NCBI RefSeq assembly: GCF_000787835.1
Contig: NZ_BBPP01000025.1
Location: forward strand, 1-64,000
DNA length: 64,000 nucleotides
Direction: 5' to 3'
Origin: Streptacidiphilus melanogenes
GTDB taxonomy: Bacteria > Actinomycetota > Actinomycetes > Streptomycetales > Streptomycetaceae
Part shown: positions 24,944 through 32,968 of the stretch, piece after piece
Layout: each line of letters starts with the position of its first letter
How positions within the stretch are numbered: the first letter of the stretch is position 1
Translations under genes and position numbers: made by a program
Notes under the pieces: generated by a model
The model's input: only the letters and a program-made list of their open reading frames with translations
Told to the model about the DNA's origin: nothing
Databases searched by the model: none

Positions 24944-26206
24944 ATGAGCGACCCTCAGCTCTCCCTCGGGCGCCGCGGCTTCCTGCAACGGGCGACGGCG
25001 GGCATGGTCGGCGCGGCGGCGCTGGGCGCGACGGCGGCGGACTCCGCCCGCGCGGCCTCCTCGTCGGCGTCGGTCTCCTCGTCCGGCTCGGGGCGGGTCA
25101 TCCCGTTCGAGGGTCCGCACCAGTCCGGCATCCTCACCCCGCCGCAGGCGGCCGCGAGCTTCGTCTCCTTCGACGTGATCGCCCCCGACCGGGCGGCGCT
25201 GCGGGAGCTCTTCGCCGTACTGACCGACCGCGTCCGCCTTCTGACCGCGGGCGGCTCGGTCGCGGCCACCGACCTGGCCTCCGCGCCCGCCGACAGCGGC
25301 ACGCTCGGGCCGGTGCTGCCCGCGGACGGACTGACCGTCACCGTCGGCGTCGGGGCGTCCCTCTTCGACGAGCAGCGCTACGGCCTCGCCTCGCGGCGAC
25401 CCGCCAAGCTGACGGCCATGCCGGTCTTCCCGGACGACGACATGGCCCACTCGACCGAGCTGCACGGCGACCTCTCCCTGCAACTGTGCGCGGACTCGCG
25501 CGACACCGTCGCCCACGCACTGCGGGACATCGCCAAGCACACCCGTGGCGCGATCCAGGCCCGCTGGAAGATCGACGGCACCCACTCGGCCCCCCGCCCG
25601 AGCGGCACCCCGCGCAACCACCTCGGCTTCAAGGACGGCATCGCCAACCCCGACACCACCAGCGGCGCCGTCACCGACGCCTTGGTGTGGACCCACGGCG
25701 GCCGCGACGGCGAGCCCGCGTGGACGGAGGGCGGCTCCTACCAGGTGATCCGCATCATCCGGATGCTCGTCGAGTTCTGGGACCGCGTCTCCCTGGACGA
25801 GCAGGAACGCATGATCGGCCGCCGCCGTGACTCCGGCGCGCCCCTGGACGGCTCCGCCGAGACCGACATCCCCGGCTACAAGGCGGACCCCGCAGGCCTG
25901 TTCACCCCCATGGACGCCCACATCCGCCTGGCCAACCCGCGCACCCCGGCCACCGCCTCCCAGCAGATCCTGCGCCGCGGCTACAACTACGAACGCGGCC
26001 TCGACACCGACGGCAACCTCGACCTCGGCCTCGTCTTCTGCTGCTACCAGCAGGACGTCTCCCGCCAGTTCGCCGCCGTCCAGTCCCGCCTCGCGGGCGA
26101 ACCCCTGGTCGACTACGTCTCCCCCACCGGCGGCGGCTACTTCTTCGCCCTCCCGGGCGTCCGCAACCCCCACGACACCTTCGCCTCCGGCCTGCTGGCC
26201 GAGTAG
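24944..26206 (+). CDS. efeB: EfeB-type Dyp peroxidase, Tat-exported
   Basis: The product is 420 residues, 2 nt after the efeO stop, with GGAGCC before the ATG. A Tat signal (RRGFLQRATAGMVGAAALGA) exports the folded haem protein. The Dyp GxxDG motif is GFKDG with catalytic D231, and the proximal haem ligand is H326 in MDAHIRLANPR. EfeB oxidises ferrous iron or draws iron from haem as part of EfeUOB. The operon here is phosphoesterase-efeO-efeB. Confidence 0.9.
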   Translation: MSDPQLSLGRRGFLQRATAGMVGAAALGATAADSARAASSSASVSSSGSGRVIPFEGPHQSGILTPPQAAASFVSFDVIAPDRAALRELFAVLTDRVRLLTAGGSVAATDLASAPADSGTLGPVLPADGLTVTVGVGASLFDEQRYGLASRRPAKLTAMPVFPDDDMAHSTELHGDLSLQLCADSRDTVAHALRDIAKHTRGAIQARWKIDGTHSAPRPSGTPRNHLGFKDGIANPDTTSGAVTDALVWTHGGRDGEPAWTEGGSYQVIRIIRMLVEFWDRVSLDEQERMIGRRRDSGAPLDGSAETDIPGYKADPAGLFTPMDAHIRLANPRTPATASQQILRRGYNYERGLDTDGNLDLGLVFCCYQQDVSRQFAAVQSRLAGEPLVDYVSPTGGGYFFALPGVRNPHDTFASGLLAE

Positions 26207-26219
26207 CACGCCGCGCGGA

Positions 26220-26283
26220 GCGCCGTCCGGCGCGACACTCCTCCTCGGGCGCGCTGTCCGTGCGCGGCAACGGAGGAGCAGAC
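26220..26283 (+). promoter_or_regulatory. Terminator-like palindrome plus SD-sequestering hairpin
   Basis: GCGCCG-TC-CGGCGC (26220-26233) follows the efeB stop and is a likely terminator. Next, CTCCTCC (26238-26244) can pair with GGAGGAG (26272-26278), with an inner GCGC/GCGC stem, hiding the Shine-Dalgarno sequence that sits 5 nt before an ATG at 26284. The frame opened at 26284 runs on into the rhomboid gene, but its first ~90 codons look non-protein-like. No independent gene is claimed in 26207-26553. Confidence 0.45.
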
Positions 26284-26553
26284 ATGACCGGCCGTCAGTT
26301 CGGCGATCGGAGTGTCGACGAGGCCCGGGCCGTGCTGACTCCGGCCCGGCAGGACTCGCCCTGGCAGCGCGCCCTCGGCATGCGTCCCCGGTGGGTCTGT
26401 TCGGATCCAGGTGATCGCGGGCGCGCGCGTGTGGCGGGTCCGGCTGGTCGGGTGACGTCTGTCATGCCTGATCCGTTATCGCCCGCGCTGGCACGGCGGC
26501 GCACGCGGACGGGATCATGGCTCCACAAGCAGAACTGCAACGGGGGAACGACG

Positions 26554-27285
26554 ATGTCGCCGCACGAGATCGAGTTGTACGCCTGCGCCGCCGCCGTGGT
26601 CACGGCAGGGCTGCGGGCGCTGGTGCTGGTGGGGCCGGCGGACGGGGGCGCGGGAGGACGGGCGGTGAGCGGTGGGGTGCAGCCGGGTGAGGTGCTCGCC
26701 GCGGTGCGGGCCGCGTCGGCGCGGCGGCCGCGGCCGTGGGTCGCGCTCGGGCTGTTCGCGGTCATGGCCGTGATGGCCGTGGTCCAGTACGCGGCGCCCG
26801 CCGTGGTGGGCGACCTGATGCGGCAGCCGGGCGCGCTGTCCGACGGGCAGTGGTGGCGGGCCGCGACCGCGCTGCTGGTGCAGTCCTCGGGTGCGGCCCA
26901 GATCGCGTGCAACCTGCCCGCGCTGCTGGTGGTCGGCGTGGTGGCCGAGTCGGTCCTCGGCGGGTGGCGGACCTTGGGCGTCTTCCTCGTCTCGGGCGTC
27001 GCGGCCCAGACGGTCAGCCTGGGCGGCTGGGCGCCGCGCGGCGGCGGGGACTCCGTCGCCGTCTGTGGTCTGGTGGGCGCCCTGGCGGTCGTCTGCCTGC
27101 TGCGGGGCGGCGACTTCGGACGGACCTTCAAGGACAGCCCGCTCGTCCTGCTCGTCCCCGCGGCCGGCCTGTTCCTCTGTGCCATCCGCAACAACCACGG
27201 CGTCGGCCTCGTCGTCGGCTGCCTGCTGGGCCTGGTGCTCAGCGTCCGCACCCGGGCCGGTCTGCCCCGGCCCGCAGCGGCGTAG
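26554..27285 (+). CDS. Rhomboid-like membrane protein, possible intramembrane protease
   Basis: The product is 243 residues from the ATG at 26554 (GGGGGAACG upstream); a longer form from 26284 in the same frame is possible. Around six membrane helices are seen. GDSVAVCGLVGA aligns with the rhomboid GxSGxxFGLLGA loop, keeping the nucleophile Ser (S167) but with Val where the second Gly is expected; H215 in RNNHGVGLVVG fits the catalytic His helix. The Ser-His dyad is therefore kept, so a site-cleaving protease is possible, although many actinobacterial relatives are untested. Confidence 0.65.
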   Translation: MSPHEIELYACAAAVVTAGLRALVLVGPADGGAGGRAVSGGVQPGEVLAAVRAASARRPRPWVALGLFAVMAVMAVVQYAAPAVVGDLMRQPGALSDGQWWRAATALLVQSSGAAQIACNLPALLVVGVVAESVLGGWRTLGVFLVSGVAAQTVSLGGWAPRGGGDSVAVCGLVGALAVVCLLRGGDFGRTFKDSPLVLLVPAAGLFLCAIRNNHGVGLVVGCLLGLVLSVRTRAGLPRPAAA

Positions 27286-27293
27286 GCACGGGG

Positions 27294-27321
27294 CCGGCCG
27301 GGCCGCTTCAGGCCCGGCCGG
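27294..27321. terminator. Bidirectional hairpin between convergent genes
   Basis: CCGGCCGGGCC (27294-27304) and GGCCCGGCCGG (27311-27321) form a perfect 11-bp stem over a 6-nt loop. The hairpin overlaps the last codons of the convergent DinB gene, whose stop is at 27308-27310, so it serves both directions. Confidence 0.7.
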
Positions 27322-27862
27322 GGCCCAGGCCGTGGGCGCAGAGGTCGAGCAGGAGGGCGATCTCCGCGCCGTGGTGGGCGCACTCGTCGATGGCGTGGGT
27401 GGTGAGGGAGAGGTAGCTGTCGTCGGCGTACGGGCCGGCCACGGGGCCCATCGGCGCGACCAGACGCGCGTCGCCGAGGGAGACGACGTGCGCGCGGAAC
27501 CGCGCGAAGTCCTCGGCCAGGGCGGCGATCGACTCCTTGGCCGTGGCGGGCCAGAGCTGCTGCTCGACGTCGGTCGCCGGCTCCTCGCCGAAGAGGCGGC
27601 CGTAGCCGCGCAGGCAGTCGGACCCGATGTGCCAGGCGCGCCAGGCGATCGTGGTGAAGGGCGCCCGCCCCGGGGTCTCCTCCGGCCGGTCGTCGGCGCG
27701 GGAGACACCGTCCGCGCCCACGCGGACGGTGCGGCAGTCCGGGACGGGCTCCCACAGGTACTCGGCGTCCGTCATGCCCTCGAGTCGCGCCAGAACACGG
27801 TCCCGGACCTCGTCGAAGGTCATCAGGACGCCGTCGGTCACGGGGTTCTGGCGCTCGCTCAT
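27308..27862 (-). CDS. DinB-superfamily protein
   Basis: The product is 184 residues from the ATG at 27862, 8 nt after GAGGAG; a GTG two codons earlier is too close to that RBS. DinB features are a His in AWRAWHIGSDCLRGYGRLF and the C-terminal metal site HAIDECAHHGAEIALLLDL. Its pattern differs from the two DUF664 proteins in this window. Members are thiol-dependent transferases or unknown. It is 12 nt after the ABM-domain gene and surely co-transcribed with it. Confidence 0.75.
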   Translation of the reverse strand: MSERQNPVTDGVLMTFDEVRDRVLARLEGMTDAEYLWEPVPDCRTVRVGADGVSRADDRPEETPGRAPFTTIAWRAWHIGSDCLRGYGRLFGEEPATDVEQQLWPATAKESIAALAEDFARFRAHVVSLGDARLVAPMGPVAGPYADDSYLSLTTHAIDECAHHGAEIALLLDLCAHGLGPGRA

Positions 27863-27874
27863 GGACACCGCTCC

Positions 27875-28210
27875 TCAGTCACGTTGGAAGGAGTACCCGC
27901 GCTCGACGCGGGCGACCTCGACCGTGTAGCTGTCGTACCAGCGCTCCCGGCCGAGGCGTTGGGCCTCCAAGTGTTCCGGATGCGCCTTCCATGCCGCCAC
28001 CGACTCGGCGTCGGTGTAGTAGAGGACGACGAGGTCCTCACCCCTCCCGTTGGTCATCGACTCACGGCCCAGGTATCCCGGCTGTGCGCGCCCGAGTTCG
28101 CCCATGCGGCGGTCCATCTCGGTGTATCCGTCGAGGTCCTGGCTGAGGCGGCTGGTGATGATGACGGCGTAGTACGGCGGTTCCGGGCGCTCGAAACAGG
28201 GGTCGGCCAT
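27875..28210 (-). CDS. Antibiotic biosynthesis monooxygenase (ABM)-domain protein
   Basis: The product is 111 residues, a single dimeric ferredoxin-like ABM domain: YYAVIITSRLSQDLDGYTEM, GYLGRESM and the segment LVVLYYTDAESVAAWKAHPEHLEAQ. These small proteins use no cofactor or bind haem; the family includes polyketide monooxygenases and many general stress proteins. No biosynthetic cluster is near, so a housekeeping or detoxification role is as likely as antibiotic biosynthesis. Confidence 0.75.
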   Translation of the reverse strand: MADPCFERPEPPYYAVIITSRLSQDLDGYTEMDRRMGELGRAQPGYLGRESMTNGRGEDLVVLYYTDAESVAAWKAHPEHLEAQRLGRERWYDSYTVEVARVERGYSFQRD

Positions 28211-28282
28211 GGTGGGCGTGCTCCGTTCGGTCGGGCACGGGACGGGCCCGTGGTGGTGACGTGCGAGCTGCTGCGGGCCGCC

Positions 28283-29014
28283 TCACTCGGCCGGGTCGGC
28301 CCGATCGGCCAGATCCGCGAGGGTGTTCCAGAACATCAGCTCGTAACTCTGCAACAACCGGCCGTACTCGAAAACGTCCCGCCCGTCGGTGCGCTCGGCG
28401 GACGCCGACGACGAGGCCTGCCACTGCGCCACAACGGCGAGAGCGGGGGCATCCGCGTCCGGATCCGGCGCGGTCTCGGATCCGGCGTCGGACCCGGTGT
28501 CCGGCACGGCGAAGAAGTCGAAGAACGCGCAGGCCTCGTCCGCGAACCCGTAGTGGTCGCGCAGCGCGCGGGCTGCGGTGGCGCAGTAGCCGCCCCAGGC
28601 GGAGAAGTTGGCGGTGAGGGCGAGGACCACGCCGACCGGGTCGCCGTTCAGGGCGAGCCAGGCGAGGTACGCGGGGTAGGCCTGGCAGCCGGCGAGCGGG
28701 GCGCGGGCGCGCAGCGCCGCGTCGTCGAGGCCGCAGGCGTCCGCGAACGGCGTCAGCAGCGCCAGCGCCTGGCTCTCCCCGGCGGCCAGGTCGGCGAAGT
28801 ACGCGCCTGCGGGGGTGTCCGCACAGCGGGTGGCCAGGGCGAGGAAGCTGCGCCGGTCGCTCGCGATGATGCGCCGCTGCTGCGCGGCGAGTTCGCCGAG
28901 CACGCGCAGCGGCGCGCTTCCGTCGGCGATCCTCCCGATCAGCCGGTTGTCCCCGGCGTCCGGCGCCAGTTCGTCCCGGACCCGGGCCAGCAGCCCCGCC
29001 GCGTCCTGCGCCAT
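28283..29014 (-). CDS. TenA/PqqC-like (haem-oxygenase fold) protein
   Basis: The product is 243 residues, all-alpha. Segments such as FLALATRCADTPAGAYFADL, ALALLTPFADACGLDDA and NFSAWGGYCATAARALRDHY resemble the TENA/THI-4/PqqC fold. The residues needed for thiaminase II are not clearly present, so thiamine salvage is not claimed. There is an acidic low-complexity insert near residues 172-188 (DTGSDAGSETAPDPDADA). It is 72 nt before the ABM gene in the same direction. Confidence 0.6.
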   Translation of the reverse strand: MAQDAAGLLARVRDELAPDAGDNRLIGRIADGSAPLRVLGELAAQQRRIIASDRRSFLALATRCADTPAGAYFADLAAGESQALALLTPFADACGLDDAALRARAPLAGCQAYPAYLAWLALNGDPVGVVLALTANFSAWGGYCATAARALRDHYGFADEACAFFDFFAVPDTGSDAGSETAPDPDADAPALAVVAQWQASSSASAERTDGRDVFEYGRLLQSYELMFWNTLADLADRADPAE

Positions 29015-29124
29015 GGAGTACGCCCCTCACCTCGGTACTGCGTCCACGCACCGTCTACGTAATCACAGGTGGGGCCGGACGGACGAGAGGCTGGCCGGGG
29101 TACGCCCGGGAGCTGCCGGCAAGG

Positions 29125-30159
29125 TCACTCGCGCGACGCGGCGACAACATGGACCGTCACCGATGCCAGGAACGGACCGGCGGCCAGCGCGTCCAGCCAT
29201 CCCTGTGCCGCCTCGGCCGTCAAGTAGCCTGCCGTGACCGCTCGTTCGGCGTTGCGCTGGAAGCCGAGGACGCGGTCGGCCTCCGCCGCGTCGCGCAGCG
29301 CGGAGGTGACCGGCACGACGGCGTCCACCGCGAGCCCCGCCTCGGTCGCGCGCCGGGCGAGCTGCCGGCCGACCACCGCGTTGCGGATGATCCGGTCCAC
29401 GACGTGCCGGGTGTAGGCGCGCGAGGCCTCCAGGTCCGGATGGTCGAACACCAGCGTCTCCCAGTCGGGTTCGGCCAGCACCACGCGCCCGCCGGGACGC
29501 AGCACCCGGGCTGTCTCGGTCAGCACGAGCGCCGGGTCGGCGGCGTGCTGGAGGACCCGGTGCATCCAGACGCGGTCGACGCAGGCCGACGCCAAGGGGA
29601 GCGCGTGCGCGTCGGCGCCCAGGAAGGCGACTCCGGACCGCTGACCGTGCCGGGCGCGCGCGTCGGCCACCATCCGCGGCTCCCGGTCGAGGCCGAGGAC
29701 CCGGCCCGACGCGGTGACGGCGCCGGCCAGCAACGGCACGTCGCCGCCGGGCCCGCAGCCGACGTCGAGGACGGTCTGGCCCGGCACGGGGGCGAGCGCC
29801 CGCACCATGACGTCGCGGTAGGTGTGCAGGGCCTCGACGCCGGAGAGGCGTCGCTGGTAGGCCACCCGGTCCGGCACCGCCGCCTCAAACATGCGCTGGG
29901 TGACCAGCGCGGTGGCGTGCAGCTCCCGCTCCAGCACGGCGCGCCCTGCGTCGGTGAGCCGCAGCGGGCGCTGCCGTCCCTGCATCTCCAGCGGCTCGAT
30001 CAGGCCCTTGGCCTCCAGCCGCGCCAGCGCGCTGGACAGGCTGCCGCGCCCGAGGCGCTCACCGGTCACCTCCTTGACGGCGGTGTTGACGGCGTATCCG
30101 TGCAGGGGCCCGCGCGCGAGGGCGCACAGGATCAGCAGTTGGGCGTCGGCCGTCTGCAT
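29125..30159 (-). CDS. PadR-like winged helix fused to SAM-dependent methyltransferase
   Basis: The product is 344 residues with GGAGGAGGG before the ATG. Residues 1-85 are a PadR DNA-binding domain (LLILCALARGPLHGYAVN, LARLEAKGLIEP, YxLTDAGRAVL-type wing). Residues ~105-344 are a class I methyltransferase (VLDVGCGPGGDVPLLAG at 130-146; acidic LGLDRE; RVLRPGGRVVLAEPDWETL). PadR proteins normally carry a helical dimer domain in place of an enzyme. The fusion suggests a regulator that senses or makes a methylated compound, or one that uses SAM as its ligand; this is inference. A palindrome (30206-30220) upstream could be its own operator. Confidence 0.8.
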   Translation of the reverse strand: MQTADAQLLILCALARGPLHGYAVNTAVKEVTGERLGRGSLSSALARLEAKGLIEPLEMQGRQRPLRLTDAGRAVLERELHATALVTQRMFEAAVPDRVAYQRRLSGVEALHTYRDVMVRALAPVPGQTVLDVGCGPGGDVPLLAGAVTASGRVLGLDREPRMVADARARHGQRSGVAFLGADAHALPLASACVDRVWMHRVLQHAADPALVLTETARVLRPGGRVVLAEPDWETLVFDHPDLEASRAYTRHVVDRIIRNAVVGRQLARRATEAGLAVDAVVPVTSALRDAAEADRVLGFQRNAERAVTAGYLTAEAAQGWLDALAAGPFLASVTVHVVAASRE

Positions 30160-30205
30160 CGCGGGCCCTCCTCCGCTTCCACTTTCAGGGGACGTCGTCG
30201 CAATG

Positions 30206-30220
30206 GCACGCGGCGCGTGC
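30206..30220. promoter_or_regulatory. Palindrome upstream of PadR-methyltransferase gene
   Basis: GCACGC (30206-30211) and GCGTGC (30215-30220) are perfect inverted arms with a 3-nt centre, 46 nt before the PadR-methyltransferase start and in the region shared with the divergent Nudix gene. It is a candidate autoregulatory operator. Confidence 0.35.
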
Positions 30221-30288
30221 TATCCGCGTCGTAGTATGCCGCCAAGGCTGCGCTCCCGTGAACCGGCCCGGCTCCGCGAAGGGACGAC

Positions 30289-30372
30289 ATGAAGGCCTCC
30301 GGCCCGCTGCACGCCCTGTATGCCCGACGGCTGCGCAGCTTCGGCGCCCGCGAGCGCCGCCACGGCGGCTGA
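30289..30372 (+). CDS. Possible 27-residue peptide upstream of Nudix gene
   Basis: ATG at 30289 has GAAGGGAC 4-5 nt upstream and opens 27 codons (MKASGPLHALYARRLRSFGA then RERRHGG). It ends 53 nt before the Nudix start. It is very basic and could be a leader peptide, or the start of a decayed gene (the LYARRL block is reminiscent of isoprenyl transferase N-termini). Evidence is the RBS and placement only. Confidence 0.2.
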   Translation: MKASGPLHALYARRLRSFGARERRHGG

Positions 30373-30425
30373 CGACGCGGCGGCGTGCCCCGTCCACGAA
30401 CCGAACCACGCAAGGAGTGCTGCCG

Positions 30426-30968
30426 GTGTCCTCATCCGGATCCGCCGAGGTTCCCGCCTACCTGTGCGAGATCGCACGCGCCTTCCCCGCGGTCTCCTCC
30501 GTGGTCACCGACCCGGACGGCCGGGTCCTGCTGGTGCGCAGCCGCAACCGCGAGCCGTGGGGCTGTCCCGGCGGCGTCACCGATCCGGGCGAGACCCCGG
30601 AGCAGGCGGCCGAGCGGGAGCTCGCCGAGGAGACGGGCCTGCGGCTGCGCGCCGGGCGGCTGCTGCACGTGGCCTGGGCCTCGGGCGACGGCGGCGATCT
30701 GCTGAACATGCCGGGCGTCCAGTTCTACTACGACCTGGGCGCGGTCCCGCTCCCCCACCCGCCGCTGCGCCTCCAGCCGGACGAGATCCGCGACGCCGCG
30801 TGGGTCGCCCCGGACGACCTCTCCGCCTACACGGGCGAGCTCCGCGTCTCCCGCATCCTCGCCGCCCTGGCGGCTCGCGCGGGTGAGGAGGTCCGCCTCC
30901 TCTCGGCCACCCGCGCCGAGCTGGACGCCGACGCGGCCGCGTTCACGGCGCGACGCGACCGGCACTAG
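30426..30968 (+). CDS. Nudix hydrolase
   Basis: The product is 180 residues from a GTG at 30426, 8 nt after AAGGAG. The Nudix box is complete at residues 50-72: G, 5 residues, E, 7 residues, REL, AEE, TGL (GVTDPGETPEQAAERELAEE). Nudix enzymes hydrolyse nucleoside diphosphates linked to another moiety; the substrate is not readable. Codons preceding the box (DGRVLLVRSRNREPWGCPGG) fit ADP-ribose or NUDIX house-cleaning types. Confidence 0.85.
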   Translation: MSSSGSAEVPAYLCEIARAFPAVSSVVTDPDGRVLLVRSRNREPWGCPGGVTDPGETPEQAAERELAEETGLRLRAGRLLHVAWASGDGGDLLNMPGVQFYYDLGAVPLPHPPLRLQPDEIRDAAWVAPDDLSAYTGELRVSRILAALAARAGEEVRLLSATRAELDADAAAFTARRDRH

Positions 30969-30991
30969 CCGTGTGGCTCGGACCTGCCCGT

Positions 30992-31909
30992 CTAGGGTTT
31001 CAGCAGGGCCGCCGTCACGGCGAGGGTGCCGAGGGAGAAGACCGTGGTCACGATGACCACACGGCTTGCGAGCGCCTCGCCGACGCCGTACTCCTGCGCG
31101 AAGATGAAGGTGTTCTGCGCCGTCGGCAGGCCCGCGCAGACGACCACCGCCAGCAGCTGGGCGGGTGTCAGGTGGAGCAGCAGACCGAAGCCGAGGGCGA
31201 CCAGCGGCTGGACGGCCAGCTTGAGCGCGGTGATCACAGCGGTCTCCGCACGGGGCACGCGCACCGCCGAGTCGCTGTGCAGGGAGGCGCCGAGCGCGAC
31301 CAGGGCCACGGGCACGGCCGCCGCCGCCAGCAGGTCGAGCGACCCGGAGACGGCCTGGGGCACGGGGAGACGGGCGGTCGACCACACCACCCCGAGAGCG
31401 GAGCCGAGGATGACGGGGTTGCGGACCGGCAGGCTCGCGATCCGGCGCAGCCGCACCCGGCCTGCCGCGTCGCCGTGCCGGTCCAGCGCGACCAGGATGA
31501 CCGGCGTCACCAGGAACACCTGGAACAGCACCACCTCGGCCAGGAACGAGACGGAGTGCAGCACCTGTTGGGCGATCGGGATACCGAGGTTCGCCGAGTT
31601 CACGTAGCCCGCGGCCATGCCCCACACCGGCCGCTCCCCCGCCTTGCGGTGGTGGAGCCTGCTGACGCCGAGCCACCCTGCGCCGATCACGACGGCGGTG
31701 CTCGCACCGAAGGCGAACAGCGACCGGTAGTCGTAGCCCGCCACCGGCGTCACCGACAGCTTCGCGAACAGCGCGGCGGGCATCGCCAGATGGAACACGA
31801 AGCGCCCCAGTGCCGAGGCCGCGCCCTCCCCGAGCAGGCCCCGCCGTCTCGCCGCGTACCCGAGGGTGGTGAGGATCCAGATCGGTACGAACGCGCTCAC
31901 CAGGCTCAC
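30992..31909 (-). CDS. AEC (auxin efflux carrier)-family transporter
   Basis: The product is 305 residues, almost wholly hydrophobic with about ten helices, from a GTG at 31909. AEC signatures are GRFVFHLAMPAALFAKLSV, GYVNSANLGIPIAQQVL and VVCAGLPTAQNTFIFAQEYG. The family contains malate permease-like and efflux carriers; the substrate is unknown. It converges on the Nudix gene with 23 nt between stops. Confidence 0.85.
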   Translation of the reverse strand: MSLVSAFVPIWILTTLGYAARRRGLLGEGAASALGRFVFHLAMPAALFAKLSVTPVAGYDYRSLFAFGASTAVVIGAGWLGVSRLHHRKAGERPVWGMAAGYVNSANLGIPIAQQVLHSVSFLAEVVLFQVFLVTPVILVALDRHGDAAGRVRLRRIASLPVRNPVILGSALGVVWSTARLPVPQAVSGSLDLLAAAAVPVALVALGASLHSDSAVRVPRAETAVITALKLAVQPLVALGFGLLLHLTPAQLLAVVVCAGLPTAQNTFIFAQEYGVGEALASRVVIVTTVFSLGTLAVTAALLKP

Positions 31910-32002
31910 GCCGTCACTCTAGACGAGCGGTTCCGCGGTTCGGCCGCAGCTCAGGAGAGGCAACAACTCCGTCGGCGCAGTGCCGGAGAAGCCCAGTCGC
32001 GT

Positions 32003-32968
32003 TCAGCGTGCCTCGGGCTGCCGATACCGGGAGGGCGACATGCCGGTCCAGCGCCGGAACGCCCGGGTGAACGCGGACGGCGTCGCGAACCCGAGCCGGG
32101 CCGCGATCACCGTCACAGGCAGATCGGGCATGGCGATCATGCCCAGGGCCCGCTCGCGCCGGAGGGAATCGGCCAGGGCCGCGAACGACGTGCCTTCTCC
32201 TTCCAGGCGCGATTGCAGCGTCCGGGTGCTGACCGCAAGCGCCCGCGCCGCATCGGTGAGTTCTGTGACCCCGTCGGCGAGCAGTTTCCCCACGGCAGCC
32301 GCCCACGACACCTGCCGGTGAGTGGCCCGCCGCTGCGCGTACGGCCGCAGCATTGACCGCACGACTGGATCGGCCTGGACGATCGGAACGCTCAGCGCGG
32401 CTTCGCCGAAGAGACATACGTCGGCGCGTGCGGCGAAGACCACGCGCCCGAACAGGGCGTCGTAGACGCCCGGATCGACGGGAGCCGGCCGCCGGAACCT
32501 GACCTCGGCAGGGGCGGCCTGATGCCCGGCCAGGCGTCGGACCGTCCGGCACAACAGGGCGAAGACCGCGTCCACCGTGTCCGGATGTGAAGGTCCGCCT
32601 TCTGCGGACAGTACCGAGAGCGACACGCCCCTGGACGTCCGCGCCACGTCGATTCGGTCCCGGTCGAACATCGGATGGAACAGGCAGAGGTCGTCGAGAG
32701 CGGTCCGGACGTCCGGGCTGTTCAGCATGATCGGCCCGAGCAGCCCGCCGAGGGCCGTCGTGTCCGTCCATGCGGCGAACTCCAGACCGGGATGCCACAC
32801 ACCCGCACGCTCCAGCAACTCCCACGTCTGGTCGGGCGATACCGCGGCGACACCATGGGCGGCGCCGAACGCGAGGACCTGCGCGGCCATCGGATCCGCG
32901 TCCGAGGACAAGTGGTTCGCGTTCACGGGGCAGCGGGGTCCCTCGTAGAAGTCGGAGCATGGCGACAT
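32003..32968 (-). CDS. AraC-family regulator (OruR-like)
   Basis: The product is up to 321 residues. The C-terminal ~100 hold two AraC helix-turn-helices (TELTDAARALAVSTRTLQSR; FATPSAFTRAFRRWTGMSPSRYR), and the N-terminal ~200 are an arabinose-binding-like effector domain of the OruR/OxyR-independent type. The start is uncertain: ATG at 32968 overlaps by two bases the start of the divergent hydroxylase gene, and an internal ATG at 32890 (MAAQVLAFGAAHG) is a good alternative. Divergence from the fatty-acid hydroxylase suggests that it controls that gene. Confidence 0.8.
   Translation of the reverse strand: MSPCSDFYEGPRCPVNANHLSSDADPMAAQVLAFGAAHGVAAVSPDQTWELLERAGVWHPGLEFAAWTDTTALGGLLGPIMLNSPDVRTALDDLCLFHPMFDRDRIDVARTSRGVSLSVLSAEGGPSHPDTVDAVFALLCRTVRRLAGHQAAPAEVRFRRPAPVDPGVYDALFGRVVFAARADVCLFGEAALSVPIVQADPVVRSMLRPYAQRRATHRQVSWAAAVGKLLADGVTELTDAARALAVSTRTLQSRLEGEGTSFAALADSLRRERALGMIAMPDLPVTVIAARLGFATPSAFTRAFRRWTGMSPSRYRQPEAR

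Noticed and set aside
27875-28210. Antibiotic biosynthetic gene cluster suggested by ABM and SnoaL-like genes
   Set aside because: No PKS, NRPS, terpene or RiPP core genes are near; these small folds are common in primary and stress metabolism.
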